Origin: an uncultured Pelagibacteraceae bacterium
Lineage (GTDB): Bacteria > Pseudomonadota > Alphaproteobacteria > Pelagibacterales > Pelagibacteraceae
Assembly: GCA_902610515.1 (NCBI GenBank)
Contig: CACLVZ010000002.1
Location: 1 to 64,000 of the forward strand
DNA: 64,000 bases
Direction of reading: 5' to 3'
Position numbers and translations under genes: made by a program. Of the stretch, positions 41,335-51,753 are shown piece by piece. The first letter of the stretch is position 1. Every line of letters starts with the position of its first letter. Below the pieces are notes generated by a model, which was not told the origin of the DNA, ran no database searches, and was given only the letters and a program-made list of their open reading frames with translations.

Positions 41335-42728
41335 AAGTTATTTTTAAGTTTTCCTAAATATTTAGATATAGACCCAGCTCCCATTCCAATCACAATTTCA
41401 TCACTTTTTAAATAATTTTTTAAAAATTTTTTAATTTCGTCGAAGTTTTCGATTACTATTACTTGAGTTTTAGAATACTTTGAAATAAGTTTTGCAAATT
41501 CAAGTTTATTAAATTTAGAATTCTTTTTTTCTCCTGCAGAATACATAGGACATAGTAAAACTAAATCTGAGTTAACAAATGATTTAGCAAATTCTTTTTT
41601 TAATGACATAACTCTGGAATAACGATGAGGTTCAAAAATTGAAATAATCTCTCTATCTTTACAAACATTTTTAACACTGTCTAATATGGAGATTATTTCA
41701 GTTGGATGATGGGCATAGTCATCGTAAAAATCATTATTGTTTTTTGAAAATACTTTTGTCATTCGCCTTTGAACCCCAGAGAATTTTTTTAATGATTTTT
41801 TTATTATATTTCGATCTACTCCAAGATTTAAACAAACGGCCACTGCTGCAGCTGCATTTAATACGTTATGTCTTCCTAATAATTTTAGTTGAATATTTTT
41901 AATTTTTTTACTTATTTTATTAATATCTTTATAGCTTAAATCAAAAATTGAGTGATCGATCTTATATCTTATTTTAGAAATATGATAATTTGAAATTTTA
42001 TTTGAACCATAAGTAAAAATATTCTTATTTTTTATCTTGCTCAAGATTTTTCTGATATTCTTGTTATCAATGCAAACTATTGACTTACCCGTAGGGGGAG
42101 TTTTCTCAATAAATTTTTTAAATGAATTCTCCAAATTTTTATAACTTTTATAAAAATCTATATGTTCGTAATCTATATTTGTTACAATAGAATAATTAAT
42201 CGGTAATTTAAGAAAACTTCCATCAGACTCATCAGCTTCTAAAATTGCCCATTCACCCTTACCTAGTTTTGCGTTGCTATTAAGGGAATTTATCACGCCG
42301 CCGTTTATAATAGTTGGATCGAGTTTTTGATCAGATAAAATTTTTGAAACAAGAGAGGTTGTTGTAGTTTTTCCATGAGAACCTGTAATTATAATATTTT
42401 TTTTTAATGAAACGACATCAGCCAAAATTTCAGCTCTTGAGTAAATAGGAATTTTTTTTTCTCGAGCATGCTTAAGTTCAATATTATTATTTTTTATTGC
42501 TGTAGATTTTACAATTATAGAAGCATTTTTTAAATTTTTATAAGAGTGACCAATAAAAACTTTTATGCCTACTTTTATGCAAGTAGCCGTATTTTTATTT
42601 TTATTTTGATCGCTTCCTTGAATTTTAAAACCCATATTTTTCATTATTTGAGCTAACCCACTCATTCCTATGCCCCCAATACCGACGAAATGAATAATTT
42701 CTTTTTGACCTAAATTAATTTTTTTCAT
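41331..42728 (-). CDS. murC: UDP-N-acetylmuramate--L-alanine ligase
   Basis: This 465-residue Mur ligase adds L-alanine to UDP-MurNAc. N-terminal HFVGIGGIGMSGLA (13-26) is diagnostic for MurC. The ATP motif is GSHGKTT at 116-122, with EADESDGSF, and the C-terminal domain has DDYAHHPTEI and FEPHRYSR. It overlaps murG by 14 bases at its start and murB by four at its end. Confidence 0.97.
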   Translation of the reverse strand: MKKINLGQKEIIHFVGIGGIGMSGLAQIMKNMGFKIQGSDQNKNKNTATCIKVGIKVFIGHSYKNLKNASIIVKSTAIKNNNIELKHAREKKIPIYSRAEILADVVSLKKNIIITGSHGKTTTTSLVSKILSDQKLDPTIINGGVINSLNSNAKLGKGEWAILEADESDGSFLKLPINYSIVTNIDYEHIDFYKSYKNLENSFKKFIEKTPPTGKSIVCIDNKNIRKILSKIKNKNIFTYGSNKISNYHISKIRYKIDHSIFDLSYKDINKISKKIKNIQLKLLGRHNVLNAAAAVAVCLNLGVDRNIIKKSLKKFSGVQRRMTKVFSKNNNDFYDDYAHHPTEIISILDSVKNVCKDREIISIFEPHRYSRVMSLKKEFAKSFVNSDLVLLCPMYSAGEKKNSKFNKLEFAKLISKYSKTQVIVIENFDEIKKFLKNYLKSDEIVIGMGAGSISKYLGKLKNNL

Positions 42729-43809
42729 TAAGTAAATCTTTTAATATTTGGTTTATATTGTTATAGACATTTTTATCAGAAAATTGACTTTGACATTGTT
42801 TTATCTTGTTCAAAAATGACTTATTTTTATAAAAGTTTTTAATTAAATCAGGTAATTTGTCTTTTAATTCTTTCTCCTCAATTAAAAAACCAAAGTTTTT
42901 CTCCTTATAATAAATTGCATTTTTTAATTGATGATTTTCTGCAGAGGAAGGCAAAGGTACAGATATAAAAGGAATAGATGCGTTTGTAAGCTCAGCTAAC
43001 ATAGAGGATCCTGATCTAGTTATGGCTAAATCAACTTTTGAAAAATAATTGATTAAATTATTACTAAAATTAAAAATCTCAAATTCTATATTTATTGAAT
43101 CATAAAATGATTTTAGTTGTGCGTTTTGAGTAGGTAAGCATTGTTGAAAAATTTTAAAAGAAACTCCTTGTAATGAACAATCTTGAAAAATTTTCGGAAG
43201 AATTTCTGCAAATATTTTTGCTGCCTGGCTACCACCAAGAATTAAAATATTTATTTTTTTGTCAGTAGAACTTTTTTTATTTTTTGAAATATTAATGATT
43301 TCTTTTTTAATGATATTTCCAATCGGGAATACTTTTTTTTGATATTTCAGCGGTATGCCCTTCACATCTCTCACTGAAACTAAAATTTTGTCGGCAAATG
43401 GCAATAAATATTTATTTGCTTTTCCTATTATTAAGTTATTTTCATAGATTATACATTTTATCTTTAAAATCCTAGCAGCAATACACAATGGAAAAGATGC
43501 ATATCCACCCATTCCAAAAATAACTGATGGCCTTTTAAAAATTAAAAAAAGTATTGCTCTTAGTATTGAGTAAAAGATTATTACAAATGAATAAACAAAT
43601 TTTAAAATATTATTTGTAATTATTGGTGATGAAGGCAAAATCGAAATATCCAAACCCTTCACGTTATTTAGATACTTAAAACCTCTTATATCTGTAACAA
43701 GTTCAAGACTATATTTTTGTTCAGCTAAATGTTTTGACAAATTATATCCAGGAAACACGTGACCTCCAGTGCCACCAACAGCTATTAATATCTTAGTTTT
43801 ATCAATCAT
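42715..43809 (-). CDS. murG: N-acetylglucosaminyl transferase MurG
   Basis: This 364-residue GT-B glycosyltransferase converts lipid I to lipid II at the inner face of the membrane. It has the glycine-rich GGTGGHVFPG near the N-terminus, FGMGGYASFP, LGGSQAA and the donor-site RSGSSMLAELTNASIPFISVPLP. It overlaps ftsW by eight bases and murC by 14. Confidence 0.96.
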   Translation of the reverse strand: MIDKTKILIAVGGTGGHVFPGYNLSKHLAEQKYSLELVTDIRGFKYLNNVKGLDISILPSSPIITNNILKFVYSFVIIFYSILRAILFLIFKRPSVIFGMGGYASFPLCIAARILKIKCIIYENNLIIGKANKYLLPFADKILVSVRDVKGIPLKYQKKVFPIGNIIKKEIINISKNKKSSTDKKINILILGGSQAAKIFAEILPKIFQDCSLQGVSFKIFQQCLPTQNAQLKSFYDSINIEFEIFNFSNNLINYFSKVDLAITRSGSSMLAELTNASIPFISVPLPSSAENHQLKNAIYYKEKNFGFLIEEKELKDKLPDLIKNFYKNKSFLNKIKQCQSQFSDKNVYNNINQILKDLLNEKN

Positions 43810-44929
43810 AAAGATAAGTCTTATTTTTTGTGTAATTAAGAATTACGCCTGCTAGGATTGAACTTCCAATCAATGAAGATCCTCCGTAACTAAGAAAAGG
43901 TAATGTCATTCCAGTTGTGGGTATTAAACTAGTATTAACACCAACATGAATGAAAGTCTGAAATATGAGCAAAGCCGCAAGACCGCATAAAGAAATTTTT
44001 GTCATTTCATCCTCTTGTTTTGAACAACTTTTTACAATTCTAAAAGATATATACAAAAAAATTGATATTATAATAATTGAAATAATTGATCCATATTCCT
44101 CTGTAATTATTGCTATAATATAATCTGTGTGTGCTTCAGGTACTTTATCTTTTAAAATTCCTTCTCCCATTCCCTGACCTTTTAATCCACCTAGTTTGAT
44201 GGCATCTAGTGCTGAGGAAGACTGGAATTTGTCTCCCTTTGAGGGATCTACAAAGGAAACAAGTCGATTTATAATATAACCAAATTTTTCTGGCATTAGA
44301 AGTAAAAGAGTGCTGATAGAAATTAAAAATATAGAAAAAAAAGCAAAAATATAAAGTAAGCCCGCTCCTGAAACAAATACTGTGGCTATCCAAGTCACGG
44401 TTAATAGAATTGATTGTCCTAAATCTGGCTGATCAATTAATAAAATAATTATTGAGGATAGTAAAAAAAAACTTAATAAGTATTTTAATTGATTATTTCT
44501 CAATTTTTCAAACGTTAGAATTTTTACTGTAACTAGAATGAAAAAAGGTTTTAAAACCTCAATAGGTTGTAATTTGAAAAAATAAAGATCTAACCACCTC
44601 TTTGCTCCTTTTACCTCGGTTCCGATGAAAGGAACTAGCACCAAAAAAATGAATGAAATTATAAATAGAGGAATGATAAATCTTTTTAAAAAATCTGTTT
44701 CTAGTAAGGATAAAAAAATCATGATAATTATAGCTAAAAATGTAAATATTAAATGTTTAGAAAAAAAGAAGTAATAGTCTTTATTAAGCCGTTCGCCTGC
44801 TAATGACGAAGTTGATGAAAATGAAAAAAACAAACCTAAAGAGAACAAAATTACAAAGCAAAAAAAGATTTTTTTATCAATGTTTCGCCAATAATTGATC
44901 AATATGAGCTTAAAGGTATTTTCTGGCAT
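43802..44929 (-). CDS. ftsW: SEDS peptidoglycan glycosyltransferase FtsW
   Basis: This 375-residue polytopic protein (about ten spans) is the second SEDS protein of the window. It has LQPIEVLKPF, the extracytoplasmic PEAHTDYIIAIITEEYG and the C-terminal LPFLSYGGSSL. FtsW polymerises septal peptidoglycan with FtsI. It overlaps murD by 20 bases and murG by eight. Position in the division cluster separates it from RodA. Confidence 0.95.
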   Translation of the reverse strand: MPENTFKLILINYWRNIDKKIFFCFVILFSLGLFFSFSSTSSLAGERLNKDYYFFFSKHLIFTFLAIIIMIFLSLLETDFLKRFIIPLFIISFIFLVLVPFIGTEVKGAKRWLDLYFFKLQPIEVLKPFFILVTVKILTFEKLRNNQLKYLLSFFLLSSIIILLIDQPDLGQSILLTVTWIATVFVSGAGLLYIFAFFSIFLISISTLLLLMPEKFGYIINRLVSFVDPSKGDKFQSSSALDAIKLGGLKGQGMGEGILKDKVPEAHTDYIIAIITEEYGSIISIIIISIFLYISFRIVKSCSKQEDEMTKISLCGLAALLIFQTFIHVGVNTSLIPTTGMTLPFLSYGGSSLIGSSILAGVILNYTKNKTYLYD

Positions 44930-46196
44930 AATTTCTGCTTAATCTTTTAAACTCGTTACCTCTCTTTTCAAAATTTTGGTATTGGTCAAACGAGGCTGAA
45001 GAGGGACTTAATAAAATAGTACTTTTATTATTTTTGGATTTTTTTATATCTTTAATAATTTGAATTATAGAATTTTTTAAATTTTTGGTAATTTGGTAAT
45101 TTAATTTGTTATGTAATTGTTTTTTAAAAAAATTTATATTATTTCCTATTATGTAAGACTTAATAATATTTTTTTTCAAGCTCTTAAGTTTAATTTTATC
45201 ATTTTTTTTAGGCAACCCTCCTAGTATCCAGTAAATGTTTTCTGTATTTTGCAGTGCAGATTTCGTAGACTCAAATGTTGTGGCTTTAGAGTCGTTTATA
45301 AAAGTAAAATTATTTTTTTTTAGAAAAATTTCAAATCTATGAGGCAAACCTTTGAAAGAATTTAAAGAGTGAATAAGAGATTTCTCGTTTATTTTAAGAA
45401 GCTTGGCAAGTTCAAAAACATAAGTCATATTTTCTTGATTAAATTTTGAGCTTAGATGTAAATTCTCAATTTTTTTACTTTTAATTAGGTGATTTTTCAT
45501 TTTTGGAATAACCATTTTTCCTAAAAATCGTCTTTTTTTAAAATTTTTTCTAAATCTATTATTGATAATCGAATATTGATTTTTTGATTGGAGCTCAAAA
45601 ATTTTTAATTTTGATTTTATATAATTTTTCATATTTCCATGCCAATCAAGATGATCATTGGTTATATTAAGTAAAATAGCATAATCAGGTTTAATAAATT
45701 TTGAGTGTGATAATTGATAAGATGATGCTTCGATTATGAGAAAATCTCTCTTTTTTATTTTAAGATCAAGTATTGGTTTACCTATATTTCCTCCTAAGTG
45801 AGAATTAATTTTATTTTTTTTTAAAATATGAAATAACATTTTACAGACTGTAGATTTTCCATTAGTTCCAGTCACAACTATACTTTTTGAAAAATTTTTA
45901 GTCATAAATACTAAATCTAAATCTGTGATTATTTTTTTTTTGAATTTAATTAGTTTTTTTTTATTATTTGGTAAATTTAAACTTACACCTGGACTTAAAA
46001 TTATATAATCAACCTTTTTTAAAGAATTATTTAAATTCTTGACTCTTCTTTTTTTATACAAGTCTTGATTATTGTCATCCCAAACAAAATATTTTTTAAA
46101 ATTATTTTTATCAAAAAAATTCACTACTGATCGACCTGATAGACCCAGCCCATAAACTAAATATGACTTTTTTTTTAAATATTTTAATGAAAACAT
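44910..46196 (-). CDS. murD: UDP-N-acetylmuramoylalanine--D-glutamate ligase
   Basis: This 428-residue Mur ligase adds D-glutamate. The N-terminal VYGLGLSGRSVVNFF (14-28) is typical of MurD, the ATP loop is GTNGKST at 110-116, and NDHLDWH and NDSKATTFEST mark the central and C-terminal domains. The gene has an unusually high lysine and asparagine content, as do its neighbours. It overlaps ftsW by 20 bases and follows mraY by three. Confidence 0.95.
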   Translation of the reverse strand: MFSLKYLKKKSYLVYGLGLSGRSVVNFFDKNNFKKYFVWDDNNQDLYKKRRVKNLNNSLKKVDYIILSPGVSLNLPNNKKKLIKFKKKIITDLDLVFMTKNFSKSIVVTGTNGKSTVCKMLFHILKKNKINSHLGGNIGKPILDLKIKKRDFLIIEASSYQLSHSKFIKPDYAILLNITNDHLDWHGNMKNYIKSKLKIFELQSKNQYSIINNRFRKNFKKRRFLGKMVIPKMKNHLIKSKKIENLHLSSKFNQENMTYVFELAKLLKINEKSLIHSLNSFKGLPHRFEIFLKKNNFTFINDSKATTFESTKSALQNTENIYWILGGLPKKNDKIKLKSLKKNIIKSYIIGNNINFFKKQLHNKLNYQITKNLKNSIIQIIKDIKKSKNNKSTILLSPSSASFDQYQNFEKRGNEFKRLSRNYARKYL

Positions 46197-46199
46197 TCG

Positions 46200-47285
46200 C
46201 TACCTTAATTTTAACGTAGCTAGCCCTATTAAAGCTAAAATAATAGCAATTATCCAAAAACGAATTACAATTGTGGACTCAGCCCAACCTTTTTTTTCAA
46301 AGTGGTGATGAATAGGTGCCATTTTAAATATTCTTTTACCAGTTAATTTAAAGGAAATTACTTGAATAATTACGGATACAGTTTCTAGCACAAAAAGTCC
46401 TCCGATAATTGCTAATACGATTTCATGTTTGACGATAATTGCTATGGCAGCTAACGATCCTCCTAAAGACAAAGAGCCAGTATCTCCCATAAAGATTTTT
46501 GCTGGCGGAGCGTTATACCAAAGAAAACCTAAACAAGCTCCTACTATTGATCCACAAAAAATAGATAGTTCTCCTACATTTGGAATATATTGTATCTGGA
46601 GATATTCTGAGAAAATTGTATTTCCAACAACATATGAAATCAAAGTGAATGATAAAGCAACTAGCATTACAGGAACCGTAGCTAAACCGTCTAATCCATC
46701 AGTTAAATTAACAGCATTAGATGCACCTATTATTACAAATAAAGCGAAAGGGATAAAAAATAACCCCATATGTAAGATTAAATTTTTAAAAAAAGGAAAG
46801 TAAAGATCATATAAATATTCATGATTTGAAAATTTAATCAATATGATAAGAGCAATAACACCAATAATTAATTGACCAATAAATTTATGTTTTGACTTTA
46901 GTCCTCTTGAGTTTTTGTATTTAATTTTTAATATATCATCTAATAAACCCAGCCCTCCAAGACTAAGTGATACAAATATTAATGTCCAAACATAAACATT
47001 TGTTAAATCTGCCCAAAGCAAGGTGCTTGAAATTATTCCAATAATAATTATTACACCTCCCATAGTTGGAGTTCCTGTTTTTTTTACTATATGATCTATA
47101 GGTCCATCTTGTCTTATTGGGCCAGTTATCATTTTTTCAGAAAAAACTTTTATCAAGGGTCCTCCAATTATAAAAACTACTACCAAAGAGGTCATGACAG
47201 AAAGACCTGTTCGAAAAGTCAAATATTTAAAAACATTAAAAAAGGAAAATTGGTCTACAAGAGAAGTAAAAAAATGAAATAACAT
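46200..47285 (-). CDS. mraY: Phospho-N-acetylmuramoyl-pentapeptide transferase
   Basis: This 361-residue membrane enzyme (about ten spans) makes lipid I. Conserved loops include KTGTPTMGGVIII, DDILKIKYKNSRGL, NLTDGLDGLA, the metal motif FMGDTGSLSLGG and MAPIHHHFEKKGW near the C-terminus. It begins one base after the murEF gene and ends three bases before murD. Confidence 0.97.
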   Translation of the reverse strand: MLFHFFTSLVDQFSFFNVFKYLTFRTGLSVMTSLVVVFIIGGPLIKVFSEKMITGPIRQDGPIDHIVKKTGTPTMGGVIIIIGIISSTLLWADLTNVYVWTLIFVSLSLGGLGLLDDILKIKYKNSRGLKSKHKFIGQLIIGVIALIILIKFSNHEYLYDLYFPFFKNLILHMGLFFIPFALFVIIGASNAVNLTDGLDGLATVPVMLVALSFTLISYVVGNTIFSEYLQIQYIPNVGELSIFCGSIVGACLGFLWYNAPPAKIFMGDTGSLSLGGSLAAIAIIVKHEIVLAIIGGLFVLETVSVIIQVISFKLTGKRIFKMAPIHHHFEKKGWAESTIVIRFWIIAIILALIGLATLKLR

Positions 47286-50048
47286 TTAATATCCTTTTAT
47301 AAATTTTTTGCTTATATAATTTAAACCTGTAGCGTTGGAACCTTTAATCATTAAATAATCATTATTAGCTATAATGTTATTTAAAGTAAAATCTACATCT
47401 TCGTACTGTTGCAAAATATTCCCTCTTTTTGATTTGTTTATATTTTTATAAGTAGTAAGAGCTTTATCTCCTTTGATAAAAACCTTATCTATATCTGAGC
47501 TGTTAATAACTTTTGATAAATCTTTATGCAATTTCTCAGATTTTTTCCCCAACTCAAGCATATCTCCTAAAAGTAGATATTTTTTGAAATTTTTTTTTTT
47601 AATAGACTTAAAATATCTAATTGCATTTTTTACAGAAAGAGGATTAGCATTATAACTTTCGTCAATTAATTTAAACTTTTTATTATATCTCATAACACTA
47701 TGGATTTTTCCTCTACCAGAAGTTGGTTCAATTTTTTTAAAACACTTGTAAATTTGAGTAAAATCTAAATTAAACAACCTGAGTAAAATTAAAGCTGACA
47801 ATACATTGTAAATATTAATATTAAGTGTATCAAAATTTAAAATTTTATTAAAAAATTTCACCTTCGTAATTTTTGTTTGTTTATTTTCCTTAATTGAGAT
47901 CGGGTATACGTCTGATTTTTTTGACATTCCAAAAGAATATATTTTCAATTTTTTTGATTTTGCTTTGTTTTGAAAAAAATTAAAAAATTTATCATCACGA
48001 TTTAAAATAATAGAACCATTTTCTTCTATATTATCAATTAGTTCTCCTTTAGCTCTAGCAATACCTTTGAGGTTCTTGAAATTTTCAATGTGAGCCTCGC
48101 CAATATTTGTAATAATTCCAACATGAGGTCTAATTAATTTTGTAAGTTTATCAATTTCTCCAGATTTGCTCATTCCAACTTCAAAAACACCATATTCATG
48201 TCTCAAACTTAGTTGAGATAAGCTTAAAGGTACACCGTAGTGATTGTTGTAAGACTTTGGAGAGCTAAATGTTTCTCCAAAGTTTTGAAGTAAAGTGTTT
48301 ATTAAATCTTTTAAAGAAGTTTTGCCGGCACTTCCAGTAACTGCGATGATCTTAGCATTTGAACCTTCCCTTTTTTTAGATGCAAAATAATTCAAAAAAT
48401 CTTTCTCACTTTTTACTTTAATGATTTGTTTTGAATTTTTTTTAATATTTTTTGATGAAACTATATAGCTTGCACCTTTTTTTATTGCATTTGGAATAAA
48501 TTTAATTCCGTCATTATTTTTACCTTTAATAGTTAAAAATAAGTTGTTTTTTTTAACAATTCTTGAGTCTATTGCCAAACCATGAAAATTTTTTATTTTT
48601 TTATTCTTTTTTAAACTTTTAATGATATTTTTATTTTGAATAAAATTTAAGTTATCTTTTTTTGTTTTTGATCGATTGATTTTGATATTTTTAATAATTT
48701 CTTTATCTGAAATTGATACTACTTTGTTTCTAAAAATTTGTTGTGTTTCATGACCCTTTCCAGCGACAAGAATTGTTTCGTGAGGGTCAGCTGCTAATAT
48801 TGCATATTTAATAGCCTGATCTCTTTTGCCGATATTAAAAAGTCTCTTATGTTTAATTCTTTTTATTATTTGTAGCCTTATTTTTTCTGGTTTTTCATTT
48901 CTTGGATTGTCGTCAGTTACATAAATTTTTTTACAAAATTTAGCAGCAATTTTTCCCATTAAAGGTCTTTTTTTGTAATCCCTATCTCCACCACACCCAA
49001 ACACAACTGAAATATTTTTACCACGAGAATTAGTTAATGATTTTAAGCTTTTTTCTAGAGCATCTGGCGTGTGAGCAAAGTCGACATAAACATTCACTTT
49101 GTTTGAAAAAGTTTTTACTAATTCAAGTCTGCCGTTAACATCTTTTAACTGATTTAAAGAATTAAAAATTTTTTTTTCACTAAGATTACATAACTTAGCA
49201 GCAGAAATTGCCATTGATAAATTTTTTAATTGAAATTCATTATATTTATTATCTAAAAAATTATATAATTTTTTTTCTGTAATATTAGCATCAATTAAAT
49301 TAAGATTTCTTTTTTTGGAAATTTTTTTTAGTGTTTTAAATTGTTTTATTGAACTATCAGCTATTATTGTTTTTTTTTCTGGTATAATATTTTTAAAGAG
49401 AACTAATTTTGAATTAAAATAAGACCTCATACTTTTATGATAGTCAAGATGATCTTGACTTAGATTTGTAAATATTCCAGCTTTTAAATTTAAATGATTG
49501 ACCCTTTTTTGGTCTAATCCATGACTAGAGGCTTCAATGATAACATTGTCTATTTTATTTTTTTTAATATTCTCTAGAGATTTATGAAGCAAAATAGTAT
49601 CGGGAGTGGTCAGATTTAACTTAAAAATTTGATTTTTATATTTTATCCCTAACGTTCCAATTGAAGCAACTGGTACCTGATTGATTTGTAGAATTTGATA
49701 AAATAAATCTGCTACAGACGTTTTTCCGTTTGTCCCTGTTACTGCAAGAATATTTTTTGGTTTTAATTTAAAAAACTTTGAACAAATTTCACCTAAAAGA
49801 TTTCTAATGTTAGATGTTTTTATTATCAATATTTTTTTACTGACATATCTACATTTATTTGAACAGATAATCACTGACGCACCTTTTTTAACTGCTTCGT
49901 GAATAAACTTTTCTCCGTTTAATCTGTGTCCTTTAATTGCAAAAAAGATAAAACCTTTGCGAATTTTTTTACTGTCTATAGAAAGACCTCGTATCTTAAT
50001 TTTATTTTGTTCTGGAGAAAGATTTTTAATTAGTTTTTTCAACAACAT
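47286..50048 (-). CDS. murEF: MurE-MurF fusion: UDP-MurNAc-tripeptide synthetase and UDP-MurNAc-pentapeptide synthetase
   Basis: This single 920-residue frame contains two complete Mur ligases. Residues 1 to about 455 are MurE: ATP loop GTNGKT at 105-110, SSHGLDQKR near 174 and DNPR at 380-383, the motif that selects meso-diaminopimelate. Residues from about 460 to 920 are MurF: ATP loop GSAGKT at 572-577, SYNNHYGVPLSLS, EVGMSKSGEID and DESYNANPLSV. A lysine-rich linker (about 456-485) joins them. The sequence is open throughout, so this is a true fusion, not a missed stop. The fused enzymes catalyse consecutive steps. It overlaps ftsI by 23 bases and is followed by mraY after one base. Confidence 0.95.
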   Translation of the reverse strand: MLLKKLIKNLSPEQNKIKIRGLSIDSKKIRKGFIFFAIKGHRLNGEKFIHEAVKKGASVIICSNKCRYVSKKILIIKTSNIRNLLGEICSKFFKLKPKNILAVTGTNGKTSVADLFYQILQINQVPVASIGTLGIKYKNQIFKLNLTTPDTILLHKSLENIKKNKIDNVIIEASSHGLDQKRVNHLNLKAGIFTNLSQDHLDYHKSMRSYFNSKLVLFKNIIPEKKTIIADSSIKQFKTLKKISKKRNLNLIDANITEKKLYNFLDNKYNEFQLKNLSMAISAAKLCNLSEKKIFNSLNQLKDVNGRLELVKTFSNKVNVYVDFAHTPDALEKSLKSLTNSRGKNISVVFGCGGDRDYKKRPLMGKIAAKFCKKIYVTDDNPRNEKPEKIRLQIIKRIKHKRLFNIGKRDQAIKYAILAADPHETILVAGKGHETQQIFRNKVVSISDKEIIKNIKINRSKTKKDNLNFIQNKNIIKSLKKNKKIKNFHGLAIDSRIVKKNNLFLTIKGKNNDGIKFIPNAIKKGASYIVSSKNIKKNSKQIIKVKSEKDFLNYFASKKREGSNAKIIAVTGSAGKTSLKDLINTLLQNFGETFSSPKSYNNHYGVPLSLSQLSLRHEYGVFEVGMSKSGEIDKLTKLIRPHVGIITNIGEAHIENFKNLKGIARAKGELIDNIEENGSIILNRDDKFFNFFQNKAKSKKLKIYSFGMSKKSDVYPISIKENKQTKITKVKFFNKILNFDTLNINIYNVLSALILLRLFNLDFTQIYKCFKKIEPTSGRGKIHSVMRYNKKFKLIDESYNANPLSVKNAIRYFKSIKKKNFKKYLLLGDMLELGKKSEKLHKDLSKVINSSDIDKVFIKGDKALTTYKNINKSKRGNILQQYEDVDFTLNNIIANNDYLMIKGSNATGLNYISKKFIKGY

Positions 50049-51753
50049 ATTGATAATTAAAATCTTCGCTTTTTATGGCTAAAATTGGTCCAATTTTTTC
50101 TATTATTTTGCCAGCCACGTATACGGAGTTCCACCCAGCTTCATTTCGAGATGCTTTTATTTTAGAACCTCTATAATTATATACTAAATCTTTAGCAACT
50201 TTAGGATTCTCTAGCATTACTAATAGGGCGTATTTTGGTTTCTGAGAGGGGAAAATCGATATGAATGTGTTCAAGTTATCTTTTTTATTTTGATAATTTT
50301 GAGATGTACCAGTTTTGCCGCCGACGTAATAACCATCTATATTTGCTAAACTAGCTGTGCCATTTTTATCAGTTACTACTTTTCTCAAGATTTTATTTAT
50401 ATTTTCACTAGTGCTTTTTGAAATTAATTTTTTGTTAGTTTTATTAAATTTTCTTTTAATTAAAGTTGGTTGAATAATATTTCCTCCATTAGTCAAAGAG
50501 GCATAAGTTGAAGTAGCTTGTAATGGTGTGGTAGTTATTCCATGTCCAAAAGAGACTGTTTCTAACTTACATTTATTCCAATTAAAACTGATTGGACTGC
50601 CTACTTCTTCTAATTGAAATTCTGGTATTTCGAGTAAATTAGCATCTTCAATAAATTTTTTGAATTTCTTCTCGCCTATTTTTCTAGCAATTAATAGAGT
50701 TCCTATGTTTGAAGATCTTATTAGAATATCTTCTACAGATAAATTCCTTGGAAACTCTTTGATGTCTGAAATATTATGTTTGGAACACTTTATCGAACGA
50801 GGAATATCATGAATTATTGTTTGAGGAGATACAATCTTATTTTCTAGAGCAAGAGCTACAGTAAAAGTTTTAAAAATTGATCCTAACTCATAGACACCTT
50901 TAGTAATTTTATTCATATACTTTTTATCTTTTACATTTGCTCTTTTATTTATGTCAAAATTTGGTAAAGAAACGAGGGACAATATTTCTCCAGTCTTAAC
51001 ATCCATTAACAAAGCGCCCGCTCCAGTAGAATTAAATGTGGTTAATGCTTTATTTAATTCTTTATTAATTAAATATTGCAAGTTAACATCAAGAGTTATT
51101 TCTAAAGGTTCGCTAAGCAAATCCCTATTTTTGAGCTCCTTATCAAAATATTTTTCTATGCCAGAAATTCCATAATTATCAAAGTCTACCTGGCCAACTA
51201 TGTGACTGAATAAATTTGCGTGAGTATATATTCTTGATTGAAATGGTTCAAAAATTATAGCTTTGTGTCCTAAATTCCATAACTTCTCTTTTTCTTGTTG
51301 GTTAATGCGTTTCTTCAAATAAAAATATTTGCCTTTTTTGATCTGATTTTCAATTTTTTCTTTTTGAATATTTGGAAAATTTAATCTTAAATTTATTAGA
51401 AAATTTTCCTTATTTTTAATTAATTTTGGATTAATTGCTGCGTGGAAAGATTGAATATTCCTTGATATCAATTCACCGTTTCTATCAACTATATCTCTCC
51501 TCAATAATGTAATTTTTTTTGATGAATTAGATTGGTTGGAAATTTCTAGTTTATTGAGTGAGATATGAACAATCCTTAAACTAAATATTAAAATTAAAGT
51601 AAAAAAAAGGAAAAATAATAAATATACCCTATCTTGTAAAAAATTTTTTTTTTGACTGAATCTTATTTTCTTGTTTGTCTCTAAATAGTCTTCAAAATAA
51701 AAACTTGTCTGATTTTTGTTTGGATTTTTATCTTTTTTGTATTTTTTTCTCAT
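50026..51753 (-). CDS. ftsI: Penicillin-binding protein 3 (septal transpeptidase)
   Basis: This 575-residue class B PBP has a short cytoplasmic tail, one membrane span (about 45-66), a pedestal and a transpeptidase domain. Active-site motifs are S292-x-x-K295 in YELGSIFKTF, SSN in IRSSNIG, and KTG in VGGKTGTSQ. It cross-links septal peptidoglycan with FtsW. The start overlaps ftsL by 26 bases and the end overlaps murEF. Confidence 0.95.
   Translation of the reverse strand: MRKKYKKDKNPNKNQTSFYFEDYLETNKKIRFSQKKNFLQDRVYLLFFLFFTLILIFSLRIVHISLNKLEISNQSNSSKKITLLRRDIVDRNGELISRNIQSFHAAINPKLIKNKENFLINLRLNFPNIQKEKIENQIKKGKYFYLKKRINQQEKEKLWNLGHKAIIFEPFQSRIYTHANLFSHIVGQVDFDNYGISGIEKYFDKELKNRDLLSEPLEITLDVNLQYLINKELNKALTTFNSTGAGALLMDVKTGEILSLVSLPNFDINKRANVKDKKYMNKITKGVYELGSIFKTFTVALALENKIVSPQTIIHDIPRSIKCSKHNISDIKEFPRNLSVEDILIRSSNIGTLLIARKIGEKKFKKFIEDANLLEIPEFQLEEVGSPISFNWNKCKLETVSFGHGITTTPLQATSTYASLTNGGNIIQPTLIKRKFNKTNKKLISKSTSENINKILRKVVTDKNGTASLANIDGYYVGGKTGTSQNYQNKKDNLNTFISIFPSQKPKYALLVMLENPKVAKDLVYNYRGSKIKASRNEAGWNSVYVAGKIIEKIGPILAIKSEDFNYQYVVEKTN

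Noticed and set aside
47091-47282. Plus-strand frame opposite the mraY start
   Set aside because: It is a shadow of the conserved MraY N-terminal region and has no supporting signals.
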